A stretch of 28,025 nt of DNA from positions 1 to 28,025 of the forward strand of contig WPIO01000545.1 of assembly GCA_009760855.2 (NCBI GenBank), written 5' to 3'. The notes below the pieces were generated by a model, which was not told where the DNA came from, made no database searches, and saw only the letters and a program-made list of their open reading frames with translations. This DNA comes from Cristatella mucedo (Eukaryota; Bryozoa; Phylactolaemata; Cristatellidae). Below are positions 19,260 through 28,025 of this stretch, piece after piece. Made by a program: the position numbers and the translations under genes. The number at the start of each line of letters is the position of its first letter. Within the stretch, counting starts at the first letter, position 1.

Positions 19260-19590
19260 AGGTATGATCGACGGTTGCGCTGGCTAAATAAGTGCAGATA
19301 TTGAAGAAACTGAATTCTTCCCGAAGATATTTTTAAATTATGCAAAATTAAAGCTTTCCCCCTTTCCAAATAATTACATGATTTCAAGGTAGCCTTTTTG
19401 CTTACCGGCAGCCTTGTGAGCAATTTCAGCTCATTCGATTGCTAATATAGCTTGCATTTCATTCACTGTACATTATTTGAAAATTATATCCTTTTTAAGT
19501 AGGTTGGGATAGTAAATAGCAATATTTCTGAGAGTTATAAAGAGCATATTTTATCTTAATTTAAATTTAACGTTGAATCTTGGAATAGTT
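19260..19590. other. 3' flank of the mucin-like ORF; possible poly(A) signal
   Basis: AT-rich. ATTAAA at 19347-19352 followed by pyrimidine-rich sequence could end the transcript about 90 bases after the stop. A donor-like AGAG followed by GTATGA sits directly after the stop codon (19258-19267). It cannot extend this frame because the TAG precedes it. Confidence 0.35.
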
Positions 19591-19782
19591 ATGAGCAGAC
19601 TTCTAATCAGCGTAGGTTTTTATTTGTGTCTAAATGCGGCAGAGATTAATTCTCATAAACCCAAATTAGAGCCCGGCCAGGAAAGCCAGTCTCTGCTATG
19701 GTCATTTAGTAGTTCAGTAATTGTGGCTCTTCTCTTTAACAGCTACGCACTTATATACACGGTCTTTAACAACCGAAATTGA
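19591..19782 (+). CDS. Possible small membrane or secreted peptide (63 aa)
   Basis: The ATG frame at 19591 gives 63 residues. A signal-peptide-like start (MSRLLISVGFYLCLNAAEI) leads to a short polar middle and a hydrophobic C-terminal stretch (VIVALLFNSYALIYTVF) ending NNRN. The arrangement of a leader plus a C-terminal hydrophobic tail would suit a tiny anchored peptide. The region is AT-rich, however, and hydrophobic codons arise easily by chance. I recognise no family. It lies about 330 bases after the mucin-like ORF on the same strand. Confidence 0.22.
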   Translation: MSRLLISVGFYLCLNAAEINSHKPKLEPGQESQSLLWSFSSSVIVALLFNSYALIYTVFNNRN

Positions 19783-22133
19783 ATTTTCCCGGTACTTTTT
19801 CGCGGATTAACTCTCTGCCGCGTTGGTCTTTTATGCTAGATTAACGCAAATGTCAAGTGAATAGAAAGAGATTGATTGAGTTTTTTTCTGAGGGTGATTG
19901 ATCAAATGCATCATCATTATTATTGTCATTATATTTTGACACATCCAGTTAAGTTAAATATCCTCCCCAGATCCCCTATCATCCCCAGAATATGAACTTG
20001 ATTTTGCGCAATTTTTACTGTACACAGACTTTTGATCGGCTAGCTATTAAACTACGAAAGTAAACTGTGGAGGTTTGTCAATGGAACGAATAAAAATTAA
20101 AAGCCTGATCAGGAACGTCACTCTTAGCAAGATTGCGCGAGCCGGTCTGTGAGTCACTGTGGCGAACCTTAATGCAGCCATGCGCTTAAATGCACAGCCT
20201 TCAATTTTTAATTTGAATATTGTTTATTCGTAATTTTAAGGAGCTTACAAGCTAGTAACCCATGCGGTATGTCTCCGCCTGCAGTCCACATAGTCTTTTA
20301 GGCTTTGTGGAGTTACAGAAGGGGGTGCAATGTAGTTATTAATAAGTAGGCGACATGCGCGAATGTGACACGTGAATGGAAGTCACTGATGATTCGTTAG
20401 CCGTCGCTGACAAATAGGAAGACAACCCGCAAAACTTGCATACACGAATATCGGTGACAGACATCTACTGCTACTTGAAATTAAAAAATTGATTGAAAAA
20501 TTAATTACGAATTAACGGCTCATTTGCGAGTCATCCTATACTAATGGGAAAAAACCGGGTGAATATTTGAAAATTCAACATTGTTACAACTTCTCAAAAA
20601 TAATATTTAGTTAAGATTTATGATACAATTACTGAAAGTATTTTTAAACGGTTTCGTTTCTTTAGAAAGATGTTTCTTTGAAAAAAAACGAGCTGCACGA
20701 TTGTCCTTTATTGGGGGCTGGCTCCCCAGATTTGTCAGCGAGCATGCAGGCTCGCCCTCCCAAGCAAAGTTCCAGGCTCTCATGATTTTCACGGGTAAGG
20801 GCTAGCCTAGTATAAAAAAACTGTTAGAATAATTTCAACTTCAACTGGGTATCAGTTTTAGAACTTTGATTTAGATTTCGGTGGGTTACACCTCAAAAGT
20901 GTACGTAAGCATCTTCATAGATAATGCTCTCGGAAGGTGACGCTACTGCGCTTCTTAATACAAGCCGAATACAAAGGTATTTCCTCAAATCGTGAACAAT
21001 TACAATAGTTCCTTCTTATAATAATTCTGTAGTTTGAACTTTCATTTGTCTGGGATTGAAAATCCTCCAGCCTGTTTATCCAAATGGTGGCTGTGACCCA
21101 AACGCACCAGGCGCCACTGAAAAACAGTATAGCTTATGTTACTTTGCTGGCTTACGGGACACCCTATAAGGGCATGAAGTGTGTGACGTTTGAAGATCCC
21201 TGGGTACGTAAGGGTGAACCAGGTAGATAATTCTAAAATTTGGCACTCCATTATTAGTTTGCTCGGGGATATTCTTATCCGAATTCTGGAGACGGTTTTT
21301 CAAAATTGTTAAGCCATTCAATGATTCTTTGAATACGAACACATTTCAGTAACATTCACTGAGTTATGTGAATAATAACCGTGCCCTAAACAGATGAAAT
21401 AGAGGTGATCAATTGAATTAACGGGAAAGCTGTGCATAACAGATGCGACTTAACGTTACAACAAATGATACATTTAAAGCTGCGGTATATCCAACATGGG
21501 TGGCTGATGATATACATACGAGGCACATAATACTGCAATTGCGTTATGTAGATGCTACCTCGAAGTCATGTCATCGTCGTCAACGTGTTCAAGATCTGAT
21601 TTCTAGTTGAGTGCCACCATGAAAAATAGAAATAACTCATGGAAGCTACGAAAAAGGTGCCAATTTTTAGTTACCACCAGAAATTGGCCAACGCGTTGTA
21701 CGTCCGATTTAGTTGTTAACTCGTTTACTTGAAATAAGATTGAGTGATAATAACAGCTATTATAATGAAACATGCTTACGGCAAGCTGAAACGATAAAAA
21801 CCACTCCCTACATTTTTGGGAATGTTTGTGTTGTAATATTGTACAATGACCTAGCATGAAACGTAAATTAACAGCTGCCACATTAAGACGTCACCTTTGT
21901 TAAAATCGTTCCAATTGTCGAGCTCAGTGGAGTCACTCATAATCTCCGACCTCTCGCTGAGAGTGACAACGAGACCATCGGCAAGCTGACAGATATCACA
22001 AGTCATATCTAATTAGAACTTGATCTGACTGACCGAGCCTTTTCACCGCGCCTGGGCCAGCAGTTTAGTACTGTTGTAGTACTGTTAATGTCATCTGACT
22101 GGATTAAAATGATTCTCTTCTTTACACACGTAG
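19783..22133. other. Long AT-rich non-coding stretch
   Basis: No long frame. Short frames on both strands around 20600-20800, 21040-21340 and 21600-21880 lack paired splice sites and domain signatures. Isolated donor-like sites occur (GTGAGT near 20151, GTAAGG near 20793, GTAAGC near 20905, GTAAGG near 21211), without convincing partner acceptors. If the downstream exons belong to the mucin-like gene, this stretch is intronic. Confidence 0.4.
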
Positions 22134-22250
22134 GGAGTAAGCTTAGAGAAACAGCTGACAGTGACACCGGGTGCACTGTTGTCGCGCATCGCTGACGGAG
22201 ACACGACATCGTCTGCGGCTTCATTCACTGCGACCACAGCAAGCTCGAGC
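22134..22250 (+). CDS. Phase-0 exon candidate A, Ser/Thr-rich (39 codons)
   Basis: The acceptor is a pyrimidine-rich tract (tctcttctttacacacgtag) ending at 22133, and the donor is AGC followed by GTAAGC at 22251. The interval is 117 bases and fully open in phase 0. It starts GVSLEKQLTVTPG and ends in a Ser/Thr/Ala stretch (TTSSAASFTATTASSS). In this frame the codon directly before the exon is the TAG of the acceptor, so no ORF search starting at a Met would find it. It is similar in length, phase and C-terminal sequence to exon candidate B. It is likely part of the mucin-like gene or a neighbour of the same kind. Splicing is inferred, not observed. Confidence 0.5.
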
Positions 22251-22715
22251 GTAAGCTTAAATCGCCGCACAAAACAATGGCAATCAACTATCAGCGTCAG
22301 CCCTGAATGCGCGCTCTGCTGACATGTCCGCCGCCACTCCGTGCTCCTCCTTCCTCCGTGCTTCTTCCTTTCTTCCTCCTTCCTTCCTCCTTCCTTCCTT
22401 CTTCCTTCCTTCCTCCTTCCTGACATGTCCACTACCACTCCGTGCTCCTCCTTCCTCATTCCTCCTTCCTTCCTCCTTCCTTCCTCCTTTCTTCCTCCTT
22501 CCTCCTCCTCCTTCTTTCCTCCTTCCTGACATGTCCACCACCACTCCGTGCTACTCCTTCCTCATTCCTCCTTCCTTCCTCCTTCCTTCCTCCTTCCTTC
22601 CTCCTTCCTTCCTCCTTTCTTCCTCCTTCTTCTTTCCTCCTTCCTGACATGTCCGCCGCCACTCCGTGCTCCTCCTTCCTTAATCCGCACGACTTGGCCT
22701 CTTTGTTTTTTATAG
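22251..22715 (+). other. Inferred intron between exon candidates A and B
   Basis: Begins GTAAGC and ends TTGTTTTTTATAG. It contains the polypyrimidine minisatellite at 22322-22680, which places a very long pyrimidine tract just upstream of the acceptor. Confidence 0.4.
22322..22680 (+). repeat. Polypyrimidine minisatellite with a conserved 35-bp core
   Basis: Four copies of a core, TGACATGTCCRCYRCCACTC followed by CGTGCTMCTCCTTCCT, start at about 22320, 22423, 22527 and 22645. They are separated by runs of CCTT/CCTTTC of about 65-85 bases. The plus strand is almost purely pyrimidine between the cores. Frames on both strands over it (Pro/Ser/Phe/Leu-rich on plus; Lys/Glu/Gly/Arg-rich on minus) are repeat artefacts. 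Confidence 0.92.
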
Positions 22716-22829
22716 GAGTCCATCAAAATGCCGTCACCGCCTTTCTCTTCTCCATTTTCTCGTCAACCAGATAACGCGGCGACTGCCAACGGATTAACAG
22801 CAGCAATAACGGCTGCGCGCACATCCAGC
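22716..22829 (+). CDS. Phase-0 exon candidate B, Ser/Thr/Ala-rich (38 codons)
   Basis: The acceptor is cctctttgttttttatag, ending at 22715. The donor is AGC followed by GTAAGA at 22830. The 114-base interval is open in phase 0, beginning ESIKMPSPPFSSPFSR and ending AAITAARTSS. It aligns with candidate A over the second half: a hydrophobic-Ser-Arg motif, Asp two or three residues later, then Thr-Ala-rich and Ser-Ser at the donor. This suggests exon duplication. Reading continues past the donor to a stop at 22921, so an unspliced small ORF from the ATG at 22728 is the alternative. Confidence 0.5.
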
Positions 22830-24478
22830 GTAAGAGAGAGAGACAGTACCGAACTGTCTTTTTACGGGTTGACAAAGCCTGACTGCTCGCTAGCATTCTC
22901 TCCGCACGCTAACGCTTTTTAGTTTAATTTTACACAAAAATTCGTTGAGCGTTTGCAGTGTTTGTGAAATATCCTTGATGATTCAAGACCGGCTCTGCGC
23001 GTGGTGGTAAAATGCGAGAAGATGAACTTTTGTTTTGATGTGATAACTTTAAAACTCGTTAGGTAGAGGAAATAACGCCTAAAGGTTCTGGGGGGGAGAA
23101 CGGCGTTCCAAAAAAGCAAGCCTAAGCATGCCAGTAGTAAGGAAATTCTGCAGAGATCTCGAATCAGACCCCTTAACGAGTCCAACTCAGCAGCACTGAT
23201 CCGACGCGATTCCGTACTGCTGCTTAAAACGTGCGAAGTAATGACTGCCCTTTGCACGAGCACGCTGTGCGTAATGACTGCATAAATCGCAGTATACACG
23301 TGACACGTATTGCTCTGAGCGTGGATCTTGGAGCGTAGCAAGCGAATCGTCGCGGCCGCATTAAAAGCGAAGCCTAAAGCGAAGAATAAGAATAAAGAAC
23401 GAAAGCCTTTGAAATATACTTTGGTCGTGCATCTCATTCGAACACCCAGAACACGAGAAAGCATTCAGCCGCTTGCACATTGCCACTTCCTCTCGGCTAT
23501 CAGTTCGTTGCTCTTACTGAGTGAAATTTCTTTTTGAGACTTCATTTTCATGGCACTCAAAGCGTGGGCTTTAAATCGTGGCTTTAAACTTCCATTTAAA
23601 CGATTGAGCCGAAAGCTGGGGTGCTGCCTGAATGCATTTACGTTCTTAATTGGAAAATATGTCGAGCTCTAAGCATAAAGTCTGCTGTGGTCGGCGACGA
23701 GGGACCATATCCGCGCAGCGAGTTATGCTGGTCGAGTAGATAATTTCTCATAAATACGAACGTCTCTAATTATCCCGTACGTTGTAATAGTGTAAGAACC
23801 GCGACTAAAATCTTTTGGCTGTAACATGTCTGAAAAGTAAATTAACTAAATTTTAGCAGACACTACATTTCAGCTCGTGAAACTTCTTAAAATGCGCTAG
23901 TCTTTGCTTTTGCTTGCGCGTGTCTGCGGGCCGACGGTGGAGAGGCTAAAAAATGTCCGTATTACTGAGCAGCATGGCGACGTTAAGCACACGAAACCCA
24001 CTTTTCGGTCACTACGTTCTCCTGATCCTGCTCATTTGAAGCACGGCATATGTAATTGCAACATATGCAATATCCATAAGTTTGAATGCATACTACCATA
24101 CCGCAAGTAAGTGCCCGAAACGGAAGTAGTCGCCGCCGAATCGCTAGCCAGCACTGACTAATGGGAAGCTGGGCTGCCAGTGCTGTAACCTGCCGGAGCG
24201 GGAGGGGGGCTCCCTGGGTGCTGCAGTCTTGAACGACTAGGCAGCGCGTGCGATCAGCACTCGATAGATTATAGCGCGTGCGTACAGATAATGACGAGAA
24301 CGCGCTGGCGAAGGTTGCATACGGGATGACAATCCAATGCGAGAGCGCTGCTGGCGATCACCTCGCCGCTCAGCGACGGCCGTCGGCGCTGTCCTTCGCC
24401 ATCAGTGCGCTCGTGTCGCATCACCCTAGGCAGCAACGAACGGTGCCAACAAGGGCAGCGAATCCTGCAGGGCACAAC
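22830..24478. other. Mostly non-coding, with one exon-like segment (see 23940-24106)
   Basis: A 181-codon minus-strand frame spans 22919-23464. It has hydrophobic patches but no domain that I recognise, and a plus-strand Lys-rich frame overlaps its 5' end. I do not support either. 24240-24600 is GC- and CpG-richer and could be a promoter region. Confidence 0.35.
23940..24106 (+). CDS. Possible exon ending in a Cys/His-rich motif
   Basis: The plus frame is open upstream and ends at a near-perfect donor, CGCAA followed by GTAAGT (24107), just before its stop. The last residues, GICNCNICNIHKFEC, form a compact C-x-C-x2-C-x2-H-K-x2-C pattern, unusual for random AT-rich translation. The pattern is loosely reminiscent of the N-terminal Cys/His motif of SAXO/FAM154 axonemal microtubule proteins, but one short motif does not justify that name. 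The left boundary is uncertain because no strong acceptor is seen. The phase (2) differs from the phase-0 exons nearby, so it may belong to another transcript. Confidence 0.25.
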
Positions 24479-24538
24479 ATGGCAGCTGCTTCAAAAGCTC
24501 CGCTTAAACGAAGCTGTGTGCAGCCGCAGCAGCAGGAG
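24479..24538 (+). CDS. Possible first coding exon with good Kozak context
   Basis: ATG at 24479 in the context cacaacATGG (A at -3, G at +4) opens 20 codons, MAAASKAPLKRSC then VQPQQQE, to a donor CAGGAG followed by GTGAGG at 24539, phase 0. The region is CpG-richer than its surroundings. Phase 0 would permit joining to 25192. It lacks a signal peptide, which fits poorly with the N-glycosylation sequons in the next exons. Alternative: chance. Confidence 0.22.
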
Positions 24539-25191
24539 GTGAGGTATTGGGCCAGAGCTCCGCAGGAGAGTGACCTTGTCGTCGACCGATGCTCCACGGC
24601 TCAGCTTGAGTGGGAATGAAGTCCCGACACCCACGCTCGTGCAAATGTTTGTATACTCTTAATCAAAATAGAACCGTCGCTGGTACTGGTGACTGCATCA
24701 CTGTGGGAATCCGTTTGCCTATACAGATACCGTTTGGGTGAAGCGAAACGAATTCGTCAACTATCGACGAGAAGACTAACTCAGCACTTACTTTTCTAGC
24801 AGGCTCTTTTTCGTATCTGCAGGTTTTTGAGTGCCAGCTCTCTGCACCTGACACATTAAAGTAAAGCACTGTGCTCGTCTTTATGTCCATCGCATTACAG
24901 TTTAATCCTGCATAATCCGCAGAGCTTTTCTTTCGTCCTTTCATAAGGTCGGTAAGGAATTTGCGAGCATGTGCTCAATATATGTCTAGCTGCAAGTCGA
25001 TTATTTCAGGGTGCCACTTTTCCATACATTGAACACCAACGGAATGATTCACAGCACCGGCATCATAATAAGGTGAGGTAATAATAAAGCCCGTACTGCT
25101 TGATGTAGCTCCTGAGCAGCAGCTTTGATTGAAGAGATTTTGAAGAAATATTATTATTATTATTACATTAGAACATGTCTTCGTTTTGCAG
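24539..25191. other. Non-coding; possible intron
   Basis: Contains a 93-codon minus-strand frame (24663-24944) with no recognised domain, and on the plus strand an acceptor-like 'cttacttttctag' near 24800. A (TTA)n microsatellite is at about 25150-25167. No firm feature. Confidence 0.35.
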
Positions 25192-25254
25192 TCTATCTAT
25201 AGAAACTGGAGTCATCACGTTAACGGTTCCTTGGGTAAAGAAGAGCACTGGCAG
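25192..25254 (+). CDS. Phase-0 exon candidate C (21 codons, two N-glycosylation sequons)
   Basis: The acceptor is catgtcttcgttttgcag, ending at 25191, and the donor is GGCAG followed by GTAAAC at 25255. The 63 bases are open in phase 0 and encode 21 residues starting SIYRNWSHHVNGS, with NWS and NGS sequons close together. Only 98 bases separate it from candidate D, and those 98 bases have canonical GT and AG ends with a 3' pyrimidine tract. Together they form the best-supported spliced pair downstream of the mucin-like ORF. Sequons imply a secretory-pathway product if real. Confidence 0.55.
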
Positions 25255-25352
25255 GTAAACTATATTGAATTCTCATAGCCTAACTTTGATCTCCAACGAG
25301 ACGAATATAAAATAGCTACAGTGGTAGCAGCAACTTGTTTTTCCTTTCTCAG

Positions 25353-25784
25353 AACAATGGGTCCAGCGTTTTCGGCTCCCTATTTCGAGTTCTTGTGCGG
25401 TTTCTTGATGTCATTTTGGAGGACAACACGGGAGCGGGAGCTCCGTTAGCCAGTCTCAAAAATACAAGCATGGATTGGCACTACGTGCACAGAGCATCAA
25501 ATTCAATTACGACAAGTGTACTCAACATGACCTCAGTCAGTCGTCGCACATCTTCAATTAGACGGTGGCCATTTAAAAATGCAACATCTGAGTTGACAAC
25601 GCGATTCTTAACTTCAAATGCAACTACTCTTTCGACGTTCAGGCATGTGCAACATGAACCGTATTCAAGTGCAGCCAACGTTGCCCATCTAGGCGATCAA
25701 GGATCTCACCTTGGTTCAGACAAAAGGCTCACGAGCTTCGATGACACCAGCCCTGAAACTTTCATGGCCACTCCAGAAATGCTA
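25353..25784 (+). CDS. Phase-0 exon candidate D, Ser/Thr-rich with N-glycosylation sequons (144 codons)
   Basis: The strong acceptor ttgtttttcctttctcag ends at 25352. The donor is TGCTA followed by GTGAGT at 25785. The interval is 432 bases, exactly 144 codons in phase 0. It begins NNGSSVFGSLFRVLV and contains NGS, NTS, NMT and two NAT sequons, with many Ser and Thr and no cysteine. The open frame runs on past the donor to a stop at 25841, so a terminal exon is possible. Composition resembles the giant ORF, suggesting the same gene or a paralogous one. No known domain was recognised. Confidence 0.55.
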
Positions 25785-26608
25785 GTGAGTCCGTGTACGC
25801 CTTCGGCATTAGCTTTAGAAGCAGCTCAAAACAGTTCCTAAGTCGTGGCATACCAGTATCATTAATATACGCACATTAGGCTATCATCCTGGACAATGTC
25901 ACAATGAGAGTTTTCCATCACGCGAGAGTTCGCGCTATACGTCCAGATTGGCTCTCGGTGGGTGTCCTCTTATGGCTAGCATAATTTAAGTACGTGTCGA
26001 TCATAGTTTGCAGCGTGCTGTTGTACGGTCCAACTGTTGTAAGAGCCATTTCGGTAAAGGGCTAACGGTTGCGGCTTCAGACGTACGGCATGTTATATGC
26101 AAGTATGAATGATAATAAGCACCTACCGTGCAGCTCGCTTACAGCGAAGACGGGTAGAGCCAAGGCACTGGCTACTACAAAAATGATTCACTTGGGCTTA
26201 TTTCGTATACAGACTTCAATTTATGTCACTTTTCTATGGTTCTCTAATTCTTAATTAATATTAATTGTAGACGTTTCAGAAGAAAAATCTGCATTATTTA
26301 GACGTTTTAATTTTATTAATCGATGCCGAGCGCTTTTTGCTATATCTGATGATAATTCAGATGTTGTTTGAATGCTCTTTGATTACAATCCCATTCACTT
26401 TTTCCTTAAAAAAAGATTGCTTAATGCACTTCAAAATTACGTGTCTATTTTGGCCACTTTAGCTTCCTCATAGCTGACTTAAGTTCATCATTATTTTTCA
26501 GTTTTTATTCCATCAGACACTCGCACTCTCAATACGTTTAGTCTCAATACGTTCAGTGTCGCACGCACACAAAGGATTCACGATTCATCATGTATACATC
26601 AAGCTTGA
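25785..26608. other. AT-rich stretch with weak exon candidates
   Basis: After 'attaattaatattaattgtag' (ends 26269) one plus frame reads VSEEKSALFRRFNFINR and onward for about 32 codons to a TGA. It then resumes with a Met-led 33-codon piece in the same frame. Another frame is open for about 60 codons. I cannot decide whether either is used. Confidence 0.25.
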
Positions 26609-26941
26609 ATGGAAAAGTTGCCTCCATCTATTTTTTCCCACGGCTATGATGACTCACTAGGTTTAGGCTGGAACTCGCATATCACATACTCAAAACCCGA
26701 TGTAGATTTCGATGCGTCAAGGATTGCCAATTTAATTCGTGCCATGCCAAGAAGTAATAGGCAAGAAGTGGAGCTAACATATCGTCAGGTCGGCTTACTC
26801 CTTTCGAAAATGGACAGATGTACTAATAAAAATAGATACCAGCCAAACTGTAATCTCTGTATGATGGCCACGCTGGATGATTCCACAGATGCGTTCCTTT
26901 TTGTTGAATTTTTGGCGTTGAAAGTGCTAGCATCACTGTAA
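26609..26941 (+). CDS. Hypothetical ORF or terminal exon, 110 codons, unknown
   Basis: The frame has an in-frame TGA directly before the ATG, so it starts at this Met or at an internal acceptor (CACTAG before 26669). The middle has balanced, protein-like composition (DFDASRIANLIRAMPRSNRQ, then a short segment with KMDRC and CNLC). AATAAA lies at 26950-26955, nine bases after the stop, which would give a very short 3' UTR. No family was recognised. The overlapping minus strand may hold RT-like debris (see 27086-27361), which would make this a shadow. Confidence 0.28.
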   Translation: MEKLPPSIFSHGYDDSLGLGWNSHITYSKPDVDFDASRIANLIRAMPRSNRQEVELTYRQVGLLLSKMDRCTNKNRYQPNCNLCMMATLDDSTDAFLFVEFLALKVLASL

Positions 26942-27085
26942 ATCCCAGAAATAAACTGAATCAAAATGCCTGATTTGCGTCGGGTCCGCGTACCTTGAAG
27001 CTCTCACTAGCACAGCCATCCATAAGCATGATAGCGTGGTCACTAGCCATCTACATGGTGTTATTATGAGTAACAACTTCTTTAG

Positions 27086-27361
27086 TCAGAATTATGTCTG
27101 CCTGAAGCTTGCCATCCAAAAATCTTAGGCGGACTCCTTCTCGATGCTACAATCAGAATTTTCTACCTCGGCAAGACTGTTTTCACTATCGCAAACACCT
27201 ACAGTCGAGCTTGCAGCTTCGACAAAAATGTCATCACAGACACGTCGTCACCTGAGATGACCGACAACCAGAGGGCCATTATCAGATCCGGAAGTATCTA
27301 CGACGACCAGAATGCAGTGGCCGTCCGCCAGATACCAGAAGAATCTACGTCGGTATGGTGA
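27086..27361 (+). other. Open frame after an acceptor-like site; minus strand has RTE-like residues
   Basis: The plus frame is open for 91 codons from just after 'aacttctttag' to a TGA, without a starting Met. On the minus strand the same DNA reads GVRLRFLDGKLQ, resembling the segment upstream of the catalytic YADD box in RTE-type LINE reverse transcriptases, with frameshifts around it. I cannot settle which strand matters. A decayed RTE-like LINE on the minus strand is my slight preference. Confidence 0.25.
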
Positions 27362-27747
27362 AATGTTCCTATCCGATTGTTTGCTGGCATGCACAAGCCT
27401 ATGGTTATGTCAGGCTATTCCATTCTTTCTAGATCTCTGCTCCGCTTCTCTTTGACCGAGAATGAATCGTTGTCCTCGGAGGGCAGCTTGTCCACAAACT
27501 CTTAGGGTGAGCTGTTTTTTGTATCGCAGCCACCGCGTTCAATCTGCCACCTCCGATTAGGTAGGAATGCAGTCGTGTCATATACGACAACCTACAAGAT
27601 CAATTGACGCTTTCAAACGCCTCTCGTGAAACTTCCTGCCGTCTTATACCGTACCACGTGATCCACTTCATGCAAGCTTCGCTTCTATCACTAATGTAGA
27701 GTAAATTTTTCAATGCCACACAAAGAATCTCTCTTCTCGGTTGTATG
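27362..27747. other. No gene seen
   Basis: Mixed sequence, possibly a continuation of decayed retroelement. No supported frame. Confidence 0.35.
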
Positions 27748-27866
27748 ACAGTTCCCCCCCTGGGAAATTTAACCCACCCCCCTTCCGGACATTTCCCTTC
27801 CCGGTGGACCCTAGGACATTTCCCCCCCTGCCGACATTCCCCTGGCGTAGGACATTTCCCCCTATC
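27748..27866 (+). repeat. Degenerate C-rich tandem repeat around GGACATTTCCC
   Basis: Copies of GGACATTTCCC or close variants occur at about 27787 (cggacatttccc), 27812 (aggacatttcccc), 27831 (cgacattcccc) and 27850 (aggacatttcccc), with a related 'gggaaatttaaccc' at about 27761. They are separated by short C- or G-rich linkers. Unit length varies from about 19 to 25 bases. Confidence 0.7.
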
Positions 27867-27898
27867 ACAATTTGATGAATGTTTAAACTAAGAATACG

Positions 27899-27950
27899 AA
27901 GATATATATGTATATTGTATATATATTATTTATTTATTTATTTAGATATA
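27899..27950. repeat. AT-rich microsatellite, (TA)n and (TTTA)n
   Basis: Alternating TA runs followed by four to five TTTA units. Simple sequence, no gene. Confidence 0.9.
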
Positions 27951-28025
27951 TACATGAATGAAGTGTAAACTCTATGTAAATAAAAATTTACTCCATATAA
28001 TTAAGAGGAATGGATTGATTGGGAG

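Noticed and set aside
22284-22774. Pro/Ser/Phe-rich plus frames and Lys/Glu/Gly/Arg-rich minus frames
   Set aside because: Products of the polypyrimidine minisatellite. Several frames are open on both strands at once.
22919-23464. 181-codon minus-strand frame with hydrophobic patches
   Set aside because: No recognised domain, no upstream promoter-like or splice context, and a competing plus frame overlaps. Length alone is compatible with chance.
1-28025. CRISPR array, prokaryotic operon or phage signatures
   Set aside because: The only regular repeat arrays are coding or simple-sequence minisatellites without spacers, and gene structure, splice sites and LINE/SINE content are eukaryotic.

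Overview
This window looks like eukaryotic (metazoan, probably invertebrate) nuclear DNA. It has no dense prokaryotic gene layout. It carries 5'-truncated LINE retrotransposons with RT motifs of the L2/CR1-like type, tRNA-derived SINE remnants, microsatellites, CpG-rich islands in an AT-rich background, and short exons bounded by good GT/AG splice sites. I cannot name the species or phylum from the sequence alone.

Layout: (1) 1-8700 has no convincing gene. It alternates CpG-rich blocks (about 780-2370, 6290-6930, 7060-7570, 8250-8660), in which every frame is open by composition, with a LINE cluster. In that cluster a younger copy (3384-4741, minus) is inserted inside an older copy of the same family (2796-3383 plus 4742-4842). 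A (CCG)n run, a 20-bp CAG/CAA minisatellite and SINE pieces lie in the same area. (2) 8700-11440 holds a SINE head joined to a LINE 3' end, a second LINE family with a long open RT frame (9719-about 10968, minus), and another 3' LINE scrap. (3) 12285-19259 is the main gene: one uninterrupted frame of 2302 codons for a Ser/Thr-rich, cysteine-free, mucin-like protein. It has 24 tandem 58-residue units (174 bp), followed by an older, strongly diverged internal duplication of about 280 residues. (4) 19260-28025 is mostly non-coding, with several short exon candidates on the plus strand. Four of them (22134-22250, 22716-22829, 25192-25254, 25353-25784) begin and end at codon boundaries (phase 0-0) and have consensus splice sites. 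All are Ser/Thr-rich or carry N-glycosylation sequons, and the first two look like a duplicated exon pair separated by a polypyrimidine minisatellite.

Interpretation: the window probably contains most of a large, rapidly evolving surface or secreted mucin-like locus. Its repeat array evolves by unequal exchange in multiples of three bases. Downstream modular phase-0 exons either extend the same gene or belong to a neighbouring gene of similar composition. The missing signal peptide, and the same-composition open frame running 66 bases upstream of the first ATG to a good acceptor, indicate that the true 5' end lies on an upstream exon. The ATG at 12351 is probably internal.
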